Shown piece by piece: positions 27,320 through 38,100 of a DNA stretch of 64,000 nt. The notes under the pieces were generated by a model. That model did not search any database, was not told where the DNA came from, and was given only the letters and a program-made list of their open reading frames with translations. The translations under genes were made by a program, and so were the position numbers. This stretch comes from Nocardiopsis mwathae (GTDB taxonomy: Bacteria > Actinomycetota > Actinomycetes > Streptosporangiales > Streptosporangiaceae). The stretch's first letter is position 1; each line of letters starts with the position of its first letter. Location: the NCBI RefSeq assembly GCF_014201195.1, contig NZ_JACHDS010000001.1:3162001-3226000 (forward strand), written 5' to 3'.

Positions 27320-28930
27320 ATGAGTTCCGCCGAAGCCAGGCCCACGACGCCCGGAAGCGGAGGCACCCCCAAGGCAGGCCCGCGTGGATGGGCCGCCCTC
27401 GCCGTACTGACACTCCCGGTCCTGCTGATCTCCGTCGACATGACGGTGCTCGGCTTCGCCGTCCCCCACCTGAGCGAGGACCTCTCCCCCACCGCGGGCC
27501 AGCTGCTGTGGATCGTCGACATCTACGGCTTCGTACTCGCCGGCCTGCTGGTCACGATGGGGTCGCTGGGCGACCGGATCGGCCGCCGCAGGCTGCTGAT
27601 GATCGGCTCGGCGGGGTTCGGCGCCGCGTCGCTGCTCGCGGCCTTCGCGCCCACGCCCGAAATCCTGATCGCCGCCCGCGCACTGCTGGGCCTGGCGGGC
27701 GCCACGCTGATGCCGTCGACGCTGTCGCTGCTGCGCAACATCTTCCTCGACCCGCGCCAGCGCCTGCTGGCCATCGCGATCTGGGCGTCCGGGTTCTCCG
27801 CGGGCGCGGCGCTCGGCCCGATCATCGGTGGCTGGCTGCTGGAGCACTACTGGTGGGGCTCGGTCTTCCTGATCAACCTCCCGGTGATGGCGGTCACCCT
27901 GGTGACCGTCCCGCTGCTGGTGCGCGAGTCGCGCAACCCCACGCCGGGCCGACTGGACCTGGCCAGTGTCGCGCTGTCCATGGGCGCCATGCTCCCTGCC
28001 GTCTACGGCGTGAAGAAGCTGGCCGAGCACGGTCTCTCGGTCACCGCGGTCGGCGCCTTCGCGATCGGCGTGGCGCTGGGGGTCGCCTTCGTCCGCCGCC
28101 AGCTGAAGCTGGCCGACCCGCTGATCGACGTTCGCCTGTTCGCCGTCCGGAAGTTCAGCGTCGGCGTGGCCACGAACTTCATGCTCGTTTTCGCGATGGT
28201 CTCCTCGCTGTTCTTCCTCACCCAGTACCTGCAGCTGGTGCTGGGCATCAATCCGATGAACGCCGGGCTGCTGCTACTGCCGGGGCTGGTGCTGTCGGTG
28301 GTGCTGAGCTTCGTGGCCGTGGTGCTGGCGCGCCGGCTGAGCCTGCGCGCGATCATCGTCATCGCGCTGGCGTTCATCGCCGCCGGGTACCTGTCGCTGA
28401 CGCAGGCGCCCACGCAGGGCGGCGCCCTCCTCGTCGTGGTCGCGTTCGCACTGATCTGCACGGGTGCCGGCCTCGCCGAGACGCTGACCAACGACGCGAT
28501 CCTCTCCGCGGCCCCGCCCGCGCGCGCCGGGTCGGCGGCGGCCGTCTCGGAGACCGCCTACGAGCTGGGCGGCGCGCTCGGCGTCGCGCTCCTCGGAAGC
28601 GTGCTGACGGCGGTCTACCAGTTCCGCCTCGGTGACGTCGCCGGGGTCCCCGCCGACGCGATGGGCGCCGCGCGGGACACGCTGGGCGGCGCGGTGATCT
28701 CGGCGGAGAGCCTGCCGGGCGACACCGGCACGGCGCTCCTGGACGCCGCGCGGCTGGCCTTCACCGACGGTATGCACCTGACGAGCGTCATCGCCACGGT
28801 GCTGGTCATCGGCGCCGCCATCATGGCCTGGACGATGCTCCGCGAGCCCGCGAAGGCGTCGGCCGCGCCGGTCGGCACGGCTCCGGCCGGTGCCGAGGCG
28901 GAGCAGGACGAGCAGAAGGCGCGCTGCTAG
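27320..28930 (+). CDS. MFS drug exporter, DHA2 family (14 TMS)
   Basis: The 536-aa protein has 14 predicted membrane segments and belongs to the QacA/EmrB-type drug:H+ antiporter group. Segment 1 carries LISVDMTVLGFAVPHL, with the acidic residue typical of DHA2. GSLGDRIGRRRLL (about 89-101) is MFS motif A. WASGFSAGAALGPIIGGWLL is motif C of drug exporters. A hydrophilic loop at about 440-480 separates segments 13 and 14. The ATG at 27320 follows GAGAG; a GTG six bases upstream is possible. Control by the divergent TetR gene is expected. It probably exports lipophilic cations or an endogenous toxic compound; the substrate is unknown. Confidence 0.9.
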   Translation: MSSAEARPTTPGSGGTPKAGPRGWAALAVLTLPVLLISVDMTVLGFAVPHLSEDLSPTAGQLLWIVDIYGFVLAGLLVTMGSLGDRIGRRRLLMIGSAGFGAASLLAAFAPTPEILIAARALLGLAGATLMPSTLSLLRNIFLDPRQRLLAIAIWASGFSAGAALGPIIGGWLLEHYWWGSVFLINLPVMAVTLVTVPLLVRESRNPTPGRLDLASVALSMGAMLPAVYGVKKLAEHGLSVTAVGAFAIGVALGVAFVRRQLKLADPLIDVRLFAVRKFSVGVATNFMLVFAMVSSLFFLTQYLQLVLGINPMNAGLLLLPGLVLSVVLSFVAVVLARRLSLRAIIVIALAFIAAGYLSLTQAPTQGGALLVVVAFALICTGAGLAETLTNDAILSAAPPARAGSAAAVSETAYELGGALGVALLGSVLTAVYQFRLGDVAGVPADAMGAARDTLGGAVISAESLPGDTGTALLDAARLAFTDGMHLTSVIATVLVIGAAIMAWTMLREPAKASAAPVGTAPAGAEAEQDEQKARC

Positions 28931-28999
28931 GCGCACTGCCGGGCGGACGGAGGCGCGATGCCGCCGGGACGCCGGCGCAACCGCCCATGACCGAGCCGA

Positions 29000-29032
29000 C
29001 CGGGGCCGGACCCAGGGGTAGTCCGGCCCCGG
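29000..29032. terminator. Terminator hairpin between MFS and moeA genes
   Basis: A perfect 12-bp stem (29000-29011 and 29021-29032, loop of 9) lies between convergent genes. It is GC-rich without a T-tract on either side, as often seen in actinomycetes. The rest of 28931-29196 shows nothing. Confidence 0.6.
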
Positions 29033-29196
29033 CGGCGCGGCGGCCTCCAGGAGAGGCCGATCACACATTCTGCGCTCTCGCCCCGGAACAGCGCCAGAGG
29101 TTGGGCGACATCCGCGGGAAATTCGGCCGCTGGTGGCCACGCGCCGTCGGCGGCCGCCGCCTTGTTCTCCAGGGGGTCCGGCGGACACGTGCGCCG

Positions 29197-30405
29197 TCAG
29201 CCGGCCGGCAGCCACACCAGACGCGCCGAGGATCCACGCCAGTCGGGCGGGATGACGGCGAAGGCGTCGGCCATCGCGGCTCCGCGCAGGCTTCCGGGGC
29301 GGTCGTGGCCCACGGGCCGGGCGACCCGCCCGCTCTCGACGCGGACCGCCACCAACCTGGTGTCCCGGTGGTGCGGGCGGACCTCCCCCTCCACGGGCAG
29401 AGCGGCCGGAAGCGCGGAATCCGAGCCCGGGTCCGGACGCCCCGCCGCCGCGGCGAGGAGCGGCGCGAGCAGAGTCAGTGCGGCCACCAGAGCGGCGTTG
29501 GGGTTGCCCGGCAACCCCACGACCACCGGCCCAGGGCTGGACGGCTCGCCCAAGTGGGCGAGGAGCTGCGGGTGGCCGGGGCGGCAGGCCACACCGTCGA
29601 CGACCGGGGTGGCGCCCAGTGTGCCCAGGGCGTCGCGCAGGTGGTCGGCGGGCCCCTTGGAGGAGGCCCCGCACACGGCGATGACGTCGGCCTTGGTGTC
29701 GGCCGAGGAGCGCAGCGCGGCCAGCATGTCGCCGAACGTGTCGGCGACGCGGCCGACACCGACCACCTCGCCACCGGCCCACCGAACCAGGCCCGGAAGC
29801 ACCGGCCCGATCGCGTCACGCACCCGTCCGTGCGCGGGGATGCCGGCGGCGGTGATCTCATCGCCGCTCACCAGTACGTCGACCGTCGGACGGCGCACCG
29901 GCAGCCGGTCGTGCCCCAGACTCGCGGCCAGCCCGGCGGTGGCCGGTGTGATGACCGCCCCTTCCGCCAGGACCGAGGCCCCGGGCCGGGTGTCCTCACC
30001 CGCCCACCGGACGTGGCGGCCCGGTTCGATCTCGCCGCGCACCCGCGTGGCGGCATCGTCACAGACGGCGCTCTCGTACGGCAGGACGGCCTCGGTGCCC
30101 CCGGGGACCGGCGCCCCGGTCGCGATCTCCACGGCCTCTCCCGGGCGCAGGTCCGGCGGCGGCTCCCCGCTCCCGGCCAGGAGGCGTCCCCGCACGACCC
30201 AGGGTCCGCGTCCGGCGACGGCGTAGCCGTCCATCGCGGCGGCGTCGTAGGCGGGGGTCCCGACGAGTGCGACGAGGTCGGCGGCGAGCGCCGCCCCGAC
30301 GGCATCGTCCAGTGCCACCAGGCGCACGGCCGCCGGACAGCGCACACCCAGGTTCTGCGCGGCCGCACGCGCCGCCGTCCACGGCACCACCGCATCGCCC
30401 GCCAT
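29197..30405 (-). CDS. moeA: Molybdopterin molybdotransferase MoeA
   Basis: The 402-aa protein inserts molybdate into adenylylated molybdopterin to make the molybdenum cofactor. Diagnostic parts are PAYDAAAMDGYAV (about 46-58), IATGAPVP (about 88-95), the MPT-binding domain around TVDVLVSGDEI (about 175-185), and VVGLPGNPNAALVA near 300. The C-terminal beta domain is present. GGAGAGG precedes the ATG at 30405; an in-frame extension upstream is not family-like. No other moa or mob gene is nearby, so it is an isolated cofactor gene, or one of several MoeA paralogues. Confidence 0.92.
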   Translation of the reverse strand: MAGDAVVPWTAARAAAQNLGVRCPAAVRLVALDDAVGAALAADLVALVGTPAYDAAAMDGYAVAGRGPWVVRGRLLAGSGEPPPDLRPGEAVEIATGAPVPGGTEAVLPYESAVCDDAATRVRGEIEPGRHVRWAGEDTRPGASVLAEGAVITPATAGLAASLGHDRLPVRRPTVDVLVSGDEITAAGIPAHGRVRDAIGPVLPGLVRWAGGEVVGVGRVADTFGDMLAALRSSADTKADVIAVCGASSKGPADHLRDALGTLGATPVVDGVACRPGHPQLLAHLGEPSSPGPVVVGLPGNPNAALVAALTLLAPLLAAAAGRPDPGSDSALPAALPVEGEVRPHHRDTRLVAVRVESGRVARPVGHDRPGSLRGAAMADAFAVIPPDWRGSSARLVWLPAG

Positions 30406-30555
30406 GGCGCCTCTCCACTTCCCGTTCCCGCTGACCTCGATGCCCACGTGTCTTTGTATATCCCCGCCGCTCCCGGCGGGCGGCGTCGGGACCACCTCCT
30501 ACCCCGACAGGACCACGGCACACCGGCGCCGCGCACGGGTCGAACGGCCTCCGAT

Positions 30556-30583
30556 TTGCCGTATGCCGACTTTCCGCTAAAGT
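30556..30583 (+). promoter_or_regulatory. Promoter of the second tRNA array
   Basis: TTGCCG (30556-30561) and TAAAGT (30578-30583) are separated by 16 bases, 57 bases before the first tRNA. The context CCGCTAAAGTTCT almost repeats that of the first array. Confidence 0.65.
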
Positions 30584-30639
30584 TCTTACTGCGCCGAGGC
30601 GAAGGGGGCGGCGGAAACGCCCCCGAACCGAGGAAGCGC

Positions 30640-30712
30640 GCGGACGTGGCTCAGCTGGTAGAGCATCACCTTGCCAAGGTGAGGGTCGCGGGTTCGAATC
30701 CCGTCGTCCGCT
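30640..30712 (+). tRNA. tRNA-Gly (anticodon GCC), copy 3
   Basis: This is identical over all 73 nt to the two tRNA-Gly genes near 5.4-5.6 kb (loop TTGCCAA, acceptor GCGGACG/CGTCCGC, discriminator T). It is first in the Gly-Cys-Val array. Confidence 0.97.
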
Positions 30713-30752
30713 CGGAGACACCAGGGGGAGATCGCTTCCCCACTCGGAGTCC

Positions 30753-30823
30753 GGTGGAGTGGCCGAGAGGCGAGGCAGCGGCCTGCAAAGCCGTCTACAC
30801 GGGTTCAAATCCCGTCTCCACCT
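30753..30823 (+). tRNA. tRNA-Cys (anticodon GCA), copy 2
   Basis: The acceptor is GGTGGAG/CTCCACC, the loop is CTGCAAA (GCA), and CCA is encoded at 30824-30826. The anticodon stem is GCGGC/GCCGT with a terminal G-U pair, and the D arm is one base shorter than in the copy at 5634. The fold is sound but looser than copy 1. Confidence 0.94.
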
Positions 30824-30837
30824 CCAGTTTCACTCTG

Positions 30838-30911
30838 GGGCGGTTAGCTCAGTTGGTTAGAGCGCTACCTTGACACGGTAGAGGTCACAGGTTCGAATCC
30901 TGTATCGCCCA
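30838..30911 (+). tRNA. tRNA-Val (anticodon GAC), copy 2
   Basis: A 74-nt tRNA has acceptor GGGCGGT/ATCGCCC and loop TTGACAC (GAC). CCA is encoded at 30912-30914, unlike copy 1. Pair 2-71 is G-C here and C-G in copy 1. Confidence 0.96.
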
Positions 30912-30918
30912 CCATCAG

Positions 30919-30957
30919 CGCGGCAGGCCCGGGGGATCTTCCCTCGGGCCTGCCGCG
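30919..30957 (+). terminator. Terminator of the second tRNA array
   Basis: A near-perfect 18-bp stem (outer arms 30919-30931 and 30945-30957, continuing with one G-T pair to a TCT loop) follows the last tRNA by 5 bases after CCA. The T-tract is weak (TTCTG). Confidence 0.75.
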
Positions 30958-31019
30958 TTCTGCGCAGGGTGTGCGGGGTTCTCCCGGCGAGTATCCCCGC
31001 CCGAGGCCCCTGGCCGGGC

Positions 31020-31047
31020 GTCGGTACGGGAACGTCGGTACGGGAAC
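31020..31047. repeat. Direct repeat, two exact 14-bp copies
   Basis: GTCGGTACGGGAAC occurs twice in direct tandem, ending 26 bases before the start of the small lipoprotein-like gene. Each copy ends in GGAAC, a sequence found in -35 elements of ECF sigma factors. It may be a control site or a chance duplication. Confidence 0.55.
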
Positions 31048-31073
31048 ACGGACGCGGAAAGGCGGATCGACGC

Positions 31074-31442
31074 GTGAGCGTGCGCAACCTCCCCCTCTAC
31101 GGGGTGAGCGCCCTGGTGGTACTCGCCGCGTCCGGGTCGTGCGAGTCCTACTCGGGGACCAGCAGCTCGTCGTGCAGGAACGGCGACTGCACCGTCACCC
31201 TCAGCGGCACGGGCACCTCCGGTGACCTCCTGGAGCGCGGACCCACCGTGTACCAGTACCGCATCCTCCTGAACGAGGACGAGAGCGCCGACGTCAGGGT
31301 CCGACGGAAGACCTCGGGCCAGCGCGAGGATGAGGAGTCCTCATTGCGAGTGGGGGAAACGGCCGAGCTGCAGGGCTACACGGTCGAGTACGTCTCCCAC
31401 ACCGACGACACCGCCACCTTCGAATTCGCCCGCCGGCGCTGA
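31074..31442 (+). CDS. Small putative lipoprotein of unknown function
   Basis: The 122-aa protein begins with a short basic region and a hydrophobic stretch (GVSALVVLAASGSC, about 9-22). It ends at a cysteine resembling a lipobox, though Ser-Gly-Ser before Cys is not ideal. The mature part is hydrophilic, with a Ser-rich linker (SYSGTSSSSC) and alternating polar strands rich in Glu, Asp and Arg. I recognise no domain. It is probably an exported, membrane-anchored small protein. The GTG at 31074 follows GGAAAGG at a long spacing; GTG 31080 is an alternative. It is convergent with the unknown gene at 31479. Confidence 0.55.
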   Translation: MSVRNLPLYGVSALVVLAASGSCESYSGTSSSSCRNGDCTVTLSGTGTSGDLLERGPTVYQYRILLNEDESADVRVRRKTSGQREDEESSLRVGETAELQGYTVEYVSHTDDTATFEFARRR

Positions 31443-31478
31443 ACGCCGCGCTCATCCGCGCGCAGAGCCGCCGGGCTG

Positions 31479-32093
31479 TCAGAAGTGGACCGCGAGGCAG
31501 ACGAGCCAGGTGTCGTCGTCTAGCGCCTCGATGTACTCCCCTGCCTGTCGGAAATAGTCTCCGACTGCCTCCACACCGCCCTCTGCCTCGTGCCGTTCTC
31601 CCTCCTGAGTGACCAGGGCGGTTCCGGTCACGGCCCGGCCCAGCCTCCAGGCGATCTGTTGTTGGAAAGCGTCACGGATGGTGGTCGAGGGCCCGGTCCT
31701 GTGTGGTGGCCTCAGGCCGTACACGTTCCTGCGCTCCGCGAGGAAGGCAGGCCACCGACGCCAGGCTTCCTCCAGTGCCGCTGCCCGTTCGCGTTCCAGA
31801 TCGAGCAGGTGCTTGGGGCCGCCATCGCATGCCGCATATCCGGCCAACGGGCTGTCCTTGGGGAGGCCCAGCGGGTTCACCAGATCCTGGTGATGGACTG
31901 CCGGGCTCAGATAGCGACCGGACCAGTAGCCGCCGATCATCCATCCGTCGCACCGACTGGCCCTGGACCGGGTGTCGCCCTCCGACTCGGCGCATCCGAC
32001 GTCGTAGACGAACGGACGCATGATCCGCTCCAGTTGCTGCTCCAGGTCCACACCGGTCTCTCGGCGGAAGGCGACGACCACTGGCTTGTACAC
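31479..32093 (-). CDS. Conserved-looking protein of unknown function, last gene of the PKS strand
   Basis: The 204-aa cytoplasmic protein has no membrane segment or signal. It has an acidic/aromatic layout: FVYDVGC near 30, then DGWMIGGYWSGRY (about 50-62). Later come TALVTQEGERHEAEG and a C-terminal DDDTWLVCLAVHF. The spacing of the W..GG.WSG motif, a 'LVT.(D/E)G' strand and an 'DTWL' end resembles a widespread actinobacterial and phage family of unknown function; this is my recollection of a pattern, not a search result. The GTG at 32093 follows GAGGGGG. It begins 90 bases after the last PKS gene on the same strand and may be co-transcribed. No function is assigned. Confidence 0.6.
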   Translation of the reverse strand: MYKPVVVAFRRETGVDLEQQLERIMRPFVYDVGCAESEGDTRSRASRCDGWMIGGYWSGRYLSPAVHHQDLVNPLGLPKDSPLAGYAACDGGPKHLLDLERERAAALEEAWRRWPAFLAERRNVYGLRPPHRTGPSTTIRDAFQQQIAWRLGRAVTGTALVTQEGERHEAEGGVEAVGDYFRQAGEYIEALDDDTWLVCLAVHF

Positions 32094-32183
32094 GGTTCCC
32101 CCTCGACGGAACACTGCGATCACATGACGGAACAGGACGGTAGCGGCCCGTAGTGACAGTGCTTTTCGATCTCGGGGACAGGC

Positions 32184-35100
32184 TCACGCGCCGCTGTGCC
32201 GGGTGAGCCAGTCGTTCAGGGCGCGGGCGGTGGTCTCGGCGTGTTCTTCCATCATGGTGAGGTGGTCGCCGGGGACGTCGAGGGTGGCGTGGGGGAGGTG
32301 CCAGGCGAAGCGCCAGTCGGGGCCGCCGAGGGGTTCGCCCGACGGGCCGGTGACGGGGCTCTCCGGGCGGACGAGGAGGGTGGGGGCGGTGATGGGTTCC
32401 GGCTTCCAGGCGGAGAACATGCGGAGGTAGCCGCCCATCGCCGTCACTCGGGCGGTGTCCATCAGGCCGAGCCGCCGTTCCCGGTGGAGGACGGCCGTCT
32501 CGATGATGGGCAGTGTCGCCGGGGCGTCCGGGAGCGGCGTGTCGATCAGGACGACCGCCCGCGGGGCCACCCCCCGGGCCTCCAGCCGGGCGGCGACCGC
32601 GTGGGCGATCCAGCCACCGGATGAGCGGCCGACCAGGACGAAGGAACCGTCGCCGGTGGAGCCGACGACGTCGAGGGCGGCGCGCACCTGGGCCTCGATC
32701 GCGACGTCGGCGTCCGCCGGGAGCCGTTCGCCGGGGCGGAACCCCGGCTCGGGAAGGACGGTGACGTCGCGGACCCCGCGCAGGGGCGCGGCGAAGCGGG
32801 CGTACTCCTGGCTGCCCGAGATCATCACCAGCGACGCGAAGCACACCAGTGCGGGCCGGGCGTCGCCGCGCGCCAGGCGCACCGGGGCGGGTGCGCCGTC
32901 CGGGTCGCCGCCGGGGCCGAAGGTGGGGCGGACCTGGGCGGCGGCCTCGATCATCCGGATGCCTTCCCTGATCCGACCGAGGCGGCAGGTCTGTCGGAAG
33001 AGTTCCAGGAGACCGTCGGGGATGGCGGCGTCGCCCGGAGGGGTCCCCCCATCGGTGCGGGGGCGGCCGCCGGGCCGCGGCGCGGCCCGCCCCGGCGACC
33101 CGACGGCCTGCGTCAGTTCCGTTCGCAGGTACCGGGCGAGGTCGCGCGGGGTCGGGTAGGTGAAGATCAGCGCCGGGGGCAGCCGGAGACCTGACGCGGC
33201 GTTGAGCCGGTTGCGGAGCTCGACCGCCGTAAGGGAGTCGAATCCCGCTTCCAGGAACCCGCCGTCGGCCTCGATCCGGTCGGCGTCGGGGTGACCGAGG
33301 ACGTCGGCGGCACATCCTCGGACGAGATCGGTGAGGTGCCGTTCGAGCTCGTCGTGGGACAGGAGGGCGACACGTTCACGCAGCGCCTTCGCGCCGCTGC
33401 CGGCGTCTCCGACGACCCTTCGGCGGGGCGCACGGACCAGCCCGCGGAAGAGTGGCGGAACGTCCCCCGTACGGGCGGCGCGTGCGCGCAGTCCGGGCAG
33501 ATCCACGGGCAGCGGCACCATGTGCGGTGCCCCGCTTCGCAGGGCGGTGTCCAGGTGCGCCAACCCCTGCTCGGTCTCCAGCGGCGCGGCCATGCCCATG
33601 CGGGCCATCCGGTTCAGGTCGGTGGTGTCCAGGTGAACCGTCATCCCGGTCCGTTGGGCCCACAGCCCCCAGGACAGCGACGTGGCGGGCAGGCCGGACG
33701 CCCTCCGGTGGTGGGCCAAGGCGTCGAGGAAGGCGTTGGCGGCGGTGTAGTTCGCCTGGCCGGGAGCTCCCAGGAGCGCACCCGCGGAGGAGAACAGCAC
33801 GAACGCGGCGAGGTCACGGTCGCGAGTGAGTTCGTGCAGGTTCCAGGCCGCGTCGATCTTCGGTCGTGTGACCCTGTCGATCCGGTCGGGCGTCAGTGAG
33901 GTGAGCACCCCGTCGTCGAGGACACCGGCGATGTGGACGACCGCGGTGAGGGTGTGCTCGCGCGGGATGGCGTCCAACACACGGGCGACCGAGGGACGGT
34001 GGGCGGCGTCGCAGGCGGCGAAGGTGACCTCGGCACCGAGAGCGGTCAGGTCGGCGGCGAGTTCGGTGGCCGCCGCGCTCCGTCCCCCGCTGCGGCCGAG
34101 CAGCAACAGCCGGCGGACCCCGTGTGTGGTGACCAGGTGGCGCGTGACCTCCTGACCGAGCGTTCCGGTGGCGCCGGTGACCAGGACCGTTCCGTCGGCC
34201 GGAAGGGCCGGTGGCTCGGCGCCGCCGGTCCGTGAGGGCGGGGAATCGGACCCCGCGCCCTGCGGTGCGTCCTCGCACCGCGCCGGACGGGCCAGACGGG
34301 GTGCCAGCATCCGTCCCTCGCGGATGGCGATCCCCGGTTCCCCACTGGCGACGGCACCTGCCAGGAAGGGCCACGCCCTCTCCGGCTCGTCCGCATCGAC
34401 GATGACCAGTCGGCCGGGGTGCTCGGTCTGGGCCGTCCGTATCATGCCCCACAGCGGCGCGCGGGCCAGATCGCCGACGCCCTCGTTCGCGCGGGTCGCA
34501 ACCGAACCGCCGGTGACGACGACCAGTCGGGTGTCCTCCAGCCGTTCGTCCTCCAGCCAGCGGTGCAGGACGTCCAGCATCGCGTGCAGGGCGGCACGCG
34601 CGCCTTCCGCGGTCCCGTACCGTGCGTCCTGCGTTGCAAGGCAGGGCAGGATCACGGTCTCGGGCACCGGCCCCCCTGCGTCGAGCGACGCTCTCAGGTC
34701 GGGCATGTCCCGGTAGACGGTGAGGGGTCGCCCGGCGGAGTCGCGGAACCCTGTGGGCCCGGAGTCGAGCAGGACCCATCGGCCGGTCGCGTCGGGGACC
34801 TGGGGCGCGGGCACCGGGTCCCAGGTCAGGACGTAGAGATCGTCGGCGGCCGTCGGGCCGGTGCCGACGAGGTCGTCGGCGCCCATCGGCCGCAGGGTCA
34901 GACCGCCGACCGACACCACGGGAACGCCCTCAGGGTCCGCGGCGGTCAGCGTGAACGTTCCCGGGCCGACGCAGGTCAGCCGCACCCGCAGTTCGGTGGC
35001 GCCGTCGGCGTGCAGGGTGACATCCGTCCAGGAGAACGGAATCGCGATGGCACCGCGCGTGAGATCGCCGTCGGCGAGGGCGAGGGCGTGCTGGGCCGCG

Positions 35101-38100
35101 TCCAGCAGAGCGGGGTGCAGTCCGAAGGCGGTGGCCTCGCCGTGGCGTGGGTCGGGCAGCCGCACCTCGGCATGGATGTCGACTCCGTCCCGCCAGGCCG
35201 CCCGCAACCCCTGGAAGGACGGGCCGTACTCGTAACCCGACGCCGCGAGCCGCTCATAGGCGCCGTCCAGGTCGATCCCGCGGGTGTCCGATGGCGGTCG
35301 GCTCGAAGGAGGAGCGGAAGGCGCGGCTTCCTTCGCGGTCAGTGCCCCTTCCGCGTGCCGGGTCCAGGGTGCCTCCGCGTCGCGGGACATCCGCGCGGGG
35401 CGCGAGTGGATGGCGATGGCGCGGCGGCCGGTGTCGTCGGCGGGGCCGATCGTGACCTGCACTGTGACGGCCTCGTCATCCGGGAGGGCCAGCGGGGTCT
35501 GGAGTGTCAGTTCGTCGAGGTGGGGTGTGTCATGGCGCTGGCCCGCGTAGAGCGCGAGGCCGACCATCGCGGTGCCCGGCAGCAGGACGGTGCCGTCCAC
35601 GGCGTGGTCGGCCAGCCAGGGGTGACTGTGCAGCGAGATACGACCGGTGAACACGCTCCCTCCCGCGCCCGGGAGCGGGATCACGGTCCGCAGGAGGGGG
35701 TGATCGACCGGCGCCCCGCCATCGGCCGTGCCGCCGATCCGGTTCTCTTCGCCGTCGAGCCAGTAGTGGCGCCGCTGAAAGGCATAGGTCGGCAGCTCGA
35801 CGGGCCGAGCGTCCGGGAACAACGGCGTCCAGTCGACGGGGGCTCCGCGCACGAACGCTTCCGCCGCGGACCCCAGGAAGCGGTCCCAGCCGCCGTCACC
35901 GCGGCGCAGCGTACCCACGGCCGCACCGGACGCGTCGGCCGCGGCCAGGATGTCCTCGATCGCGCCGGTAAGGACCGGGTGCGGGCTGGCCTCGATGAAC
36001 AGGCCGTACCCGGCGCCGACCAGGGAGCCCACGGCCGCATCGAAGCGGACCGGGTTGCGCAGCGCCCGGTACCAGTAGTCGGCGCCGAGCGCGGTGTCCC
36101 CCAGCTTGGCACCGGTGAGCGTGGAGAAGAACGGAACCGCGGGCGCACGGGGGTCGAGCCCGGCGAGGACCGCGGCGACCTCTCCACGGACCTCCTCCAC
36201 GAAGGGGGTGTGCGAGGCGTAGTCCACATCGATGCGATGCGCTCTCACACCCACCTTTCCGCAGTGGTCGACGAGCTCGTGTACCGCGGCGGGATCTCCC
36301 GCGGCGACCGTGGCGGCCGGGCCGTTGACCGCGGCGATGTGCAGGCGGCCCGGCCAGCCGTCGATGAGGCGGGTGGCGTCCGCTTCCGACAGTGCCAGGG
36401 AGACCATGCCGCCGGTTCCGGCCAGGGTGCCGACCGCGCGGCTGCGCAGCGCCACCACCCTGGCGGCGTCCTCCAGGCTCAGCGCTCCCGCCACGCTCGC
36501 CGCGGCGATCTCCCCCTGGGAGTGGCCGACCACCGCGGCCGGCCGCACGCCCAGCTCGCCCCAGGTACGGGCGAGGGAGACCATGATGGCCCACAGGGTC
36601 GGCTGCAGGACGTCCACACGTTCCGACGGTGGGGCTCCGGGCGCTTCGCGCACCGCGTCGAACAGGGACCACCCTGTGAACGGCTCCAGCGCCGCCGCGC
36701 ACTGCTCCATGTGCCCGCGGAAGACGGTCGAGGTCGCCATCAGATCCACGGCCATCCCCGGCCACTGCGAACCCTGGCCGGGGAAAACGAACACCGGCTT
36801 GTCACCGGGGATGTCCGAGCAACGGCCCCGCACCACGTCGGCGGCTGCGGCATCGGCGGCGACCGCGTCCAGGCCGTCGACGAGCCCGTCGCGGCCGTCG
36901 GCCACGACCACGGCGCGATGCTCGAAGGCGGCGCGCGTCGTCACCGAGGACAGCGCACCGTCCGCGGTCGCCACCCGCGGATCGGCGTCCACCGCCTCTC
37001 TCAACCGCCGGGCCTGCGCACACAGCGCCTCCTCGCTCTTCGCCGACACCACCCACGGCAGGGCGCGGGGCGGGTGCCCCACCGGGCGGGAGGAGGCGAC
37101 ACCCGTGATCGCGGGCTCCTCGGGGGCCTCTTCCACGATGACGTGCGCGTTGGTGCCGCTCATTCCGAAGGAGGAGACCCCGGCGCGGCGCGGGCGCCCG
37201 TTGCGGGCCCACTCACGCCCCTCGGACAGCAACCGGACCGAACCCGAGGACCAGTCCACCTCCGGCGTCGGCGCATCCACATGCAACGTCGGCGGCAACA
37301 CACCATGGCGCATCGCCATCAGCACCTTGATCACCCCACCGACCCCCGCCGCCGCCACCGCATGGCCGATATTGGACTTCAACGACCCCAACCACAGCGG
37401 ATCATCCCCACCGTGCTCCCGCCCATAGGTCGCCAACAGCGCGTTCGCCTCGATCGGATCACCCAGCCGCGTACCCGTACCATGCGCCTCCACCGCATCC
37501 ACATCCCCCGCCGACAACCCCGCATCGGCCAACGCGCGGCCGATCACCTTCTGCTGTGAGGTGCCGTTGGGTGCGGTCAGGCCGCTGCTGACGCCGTCGT
37601 GATTGATGGCCGTCCCCCGCACGACGCCCAGGATGCGACGTCCGTTGGCCCGCGCATCGGACAACCGCTCCAGCAGGAGCACCCCCACCCCCTCCGACCA
37701 CCCCGTCCCGTCGGCCGCCGCGGCGAACGCCTTGCACCGGCCATCGGGCGCCAACCCCCGCTGACGGCTGAACGCGGTGAACGCCCCGGGAGCGGCCATG
37801 ATCGTGGCGCCTCCGGCCAGGGCCAGGGAGCACTCCCCCGCACGCAGCGACCGCACCGCCAGGTGCAGTGCCACCAACGACGAGGAGCACGCGGTGTCGA
37901 TCGTGACCGCGGGGCCCTCCAGCCCGAACGTGTGCGCGACGCGTCCCGCGGCGACGCTCGCCGCGTTACCCGTCAGCAGATGGGCGTCGACGCCGCCGGC
38001 CGCTTCGTGGAGACGTGGGCCGTAGTCCTGGGCGACCAGACCGACGAACACCCCCGTCCCCGACCCCCGCAGCGACGACGGGTCCACACCCCCGGACTCC

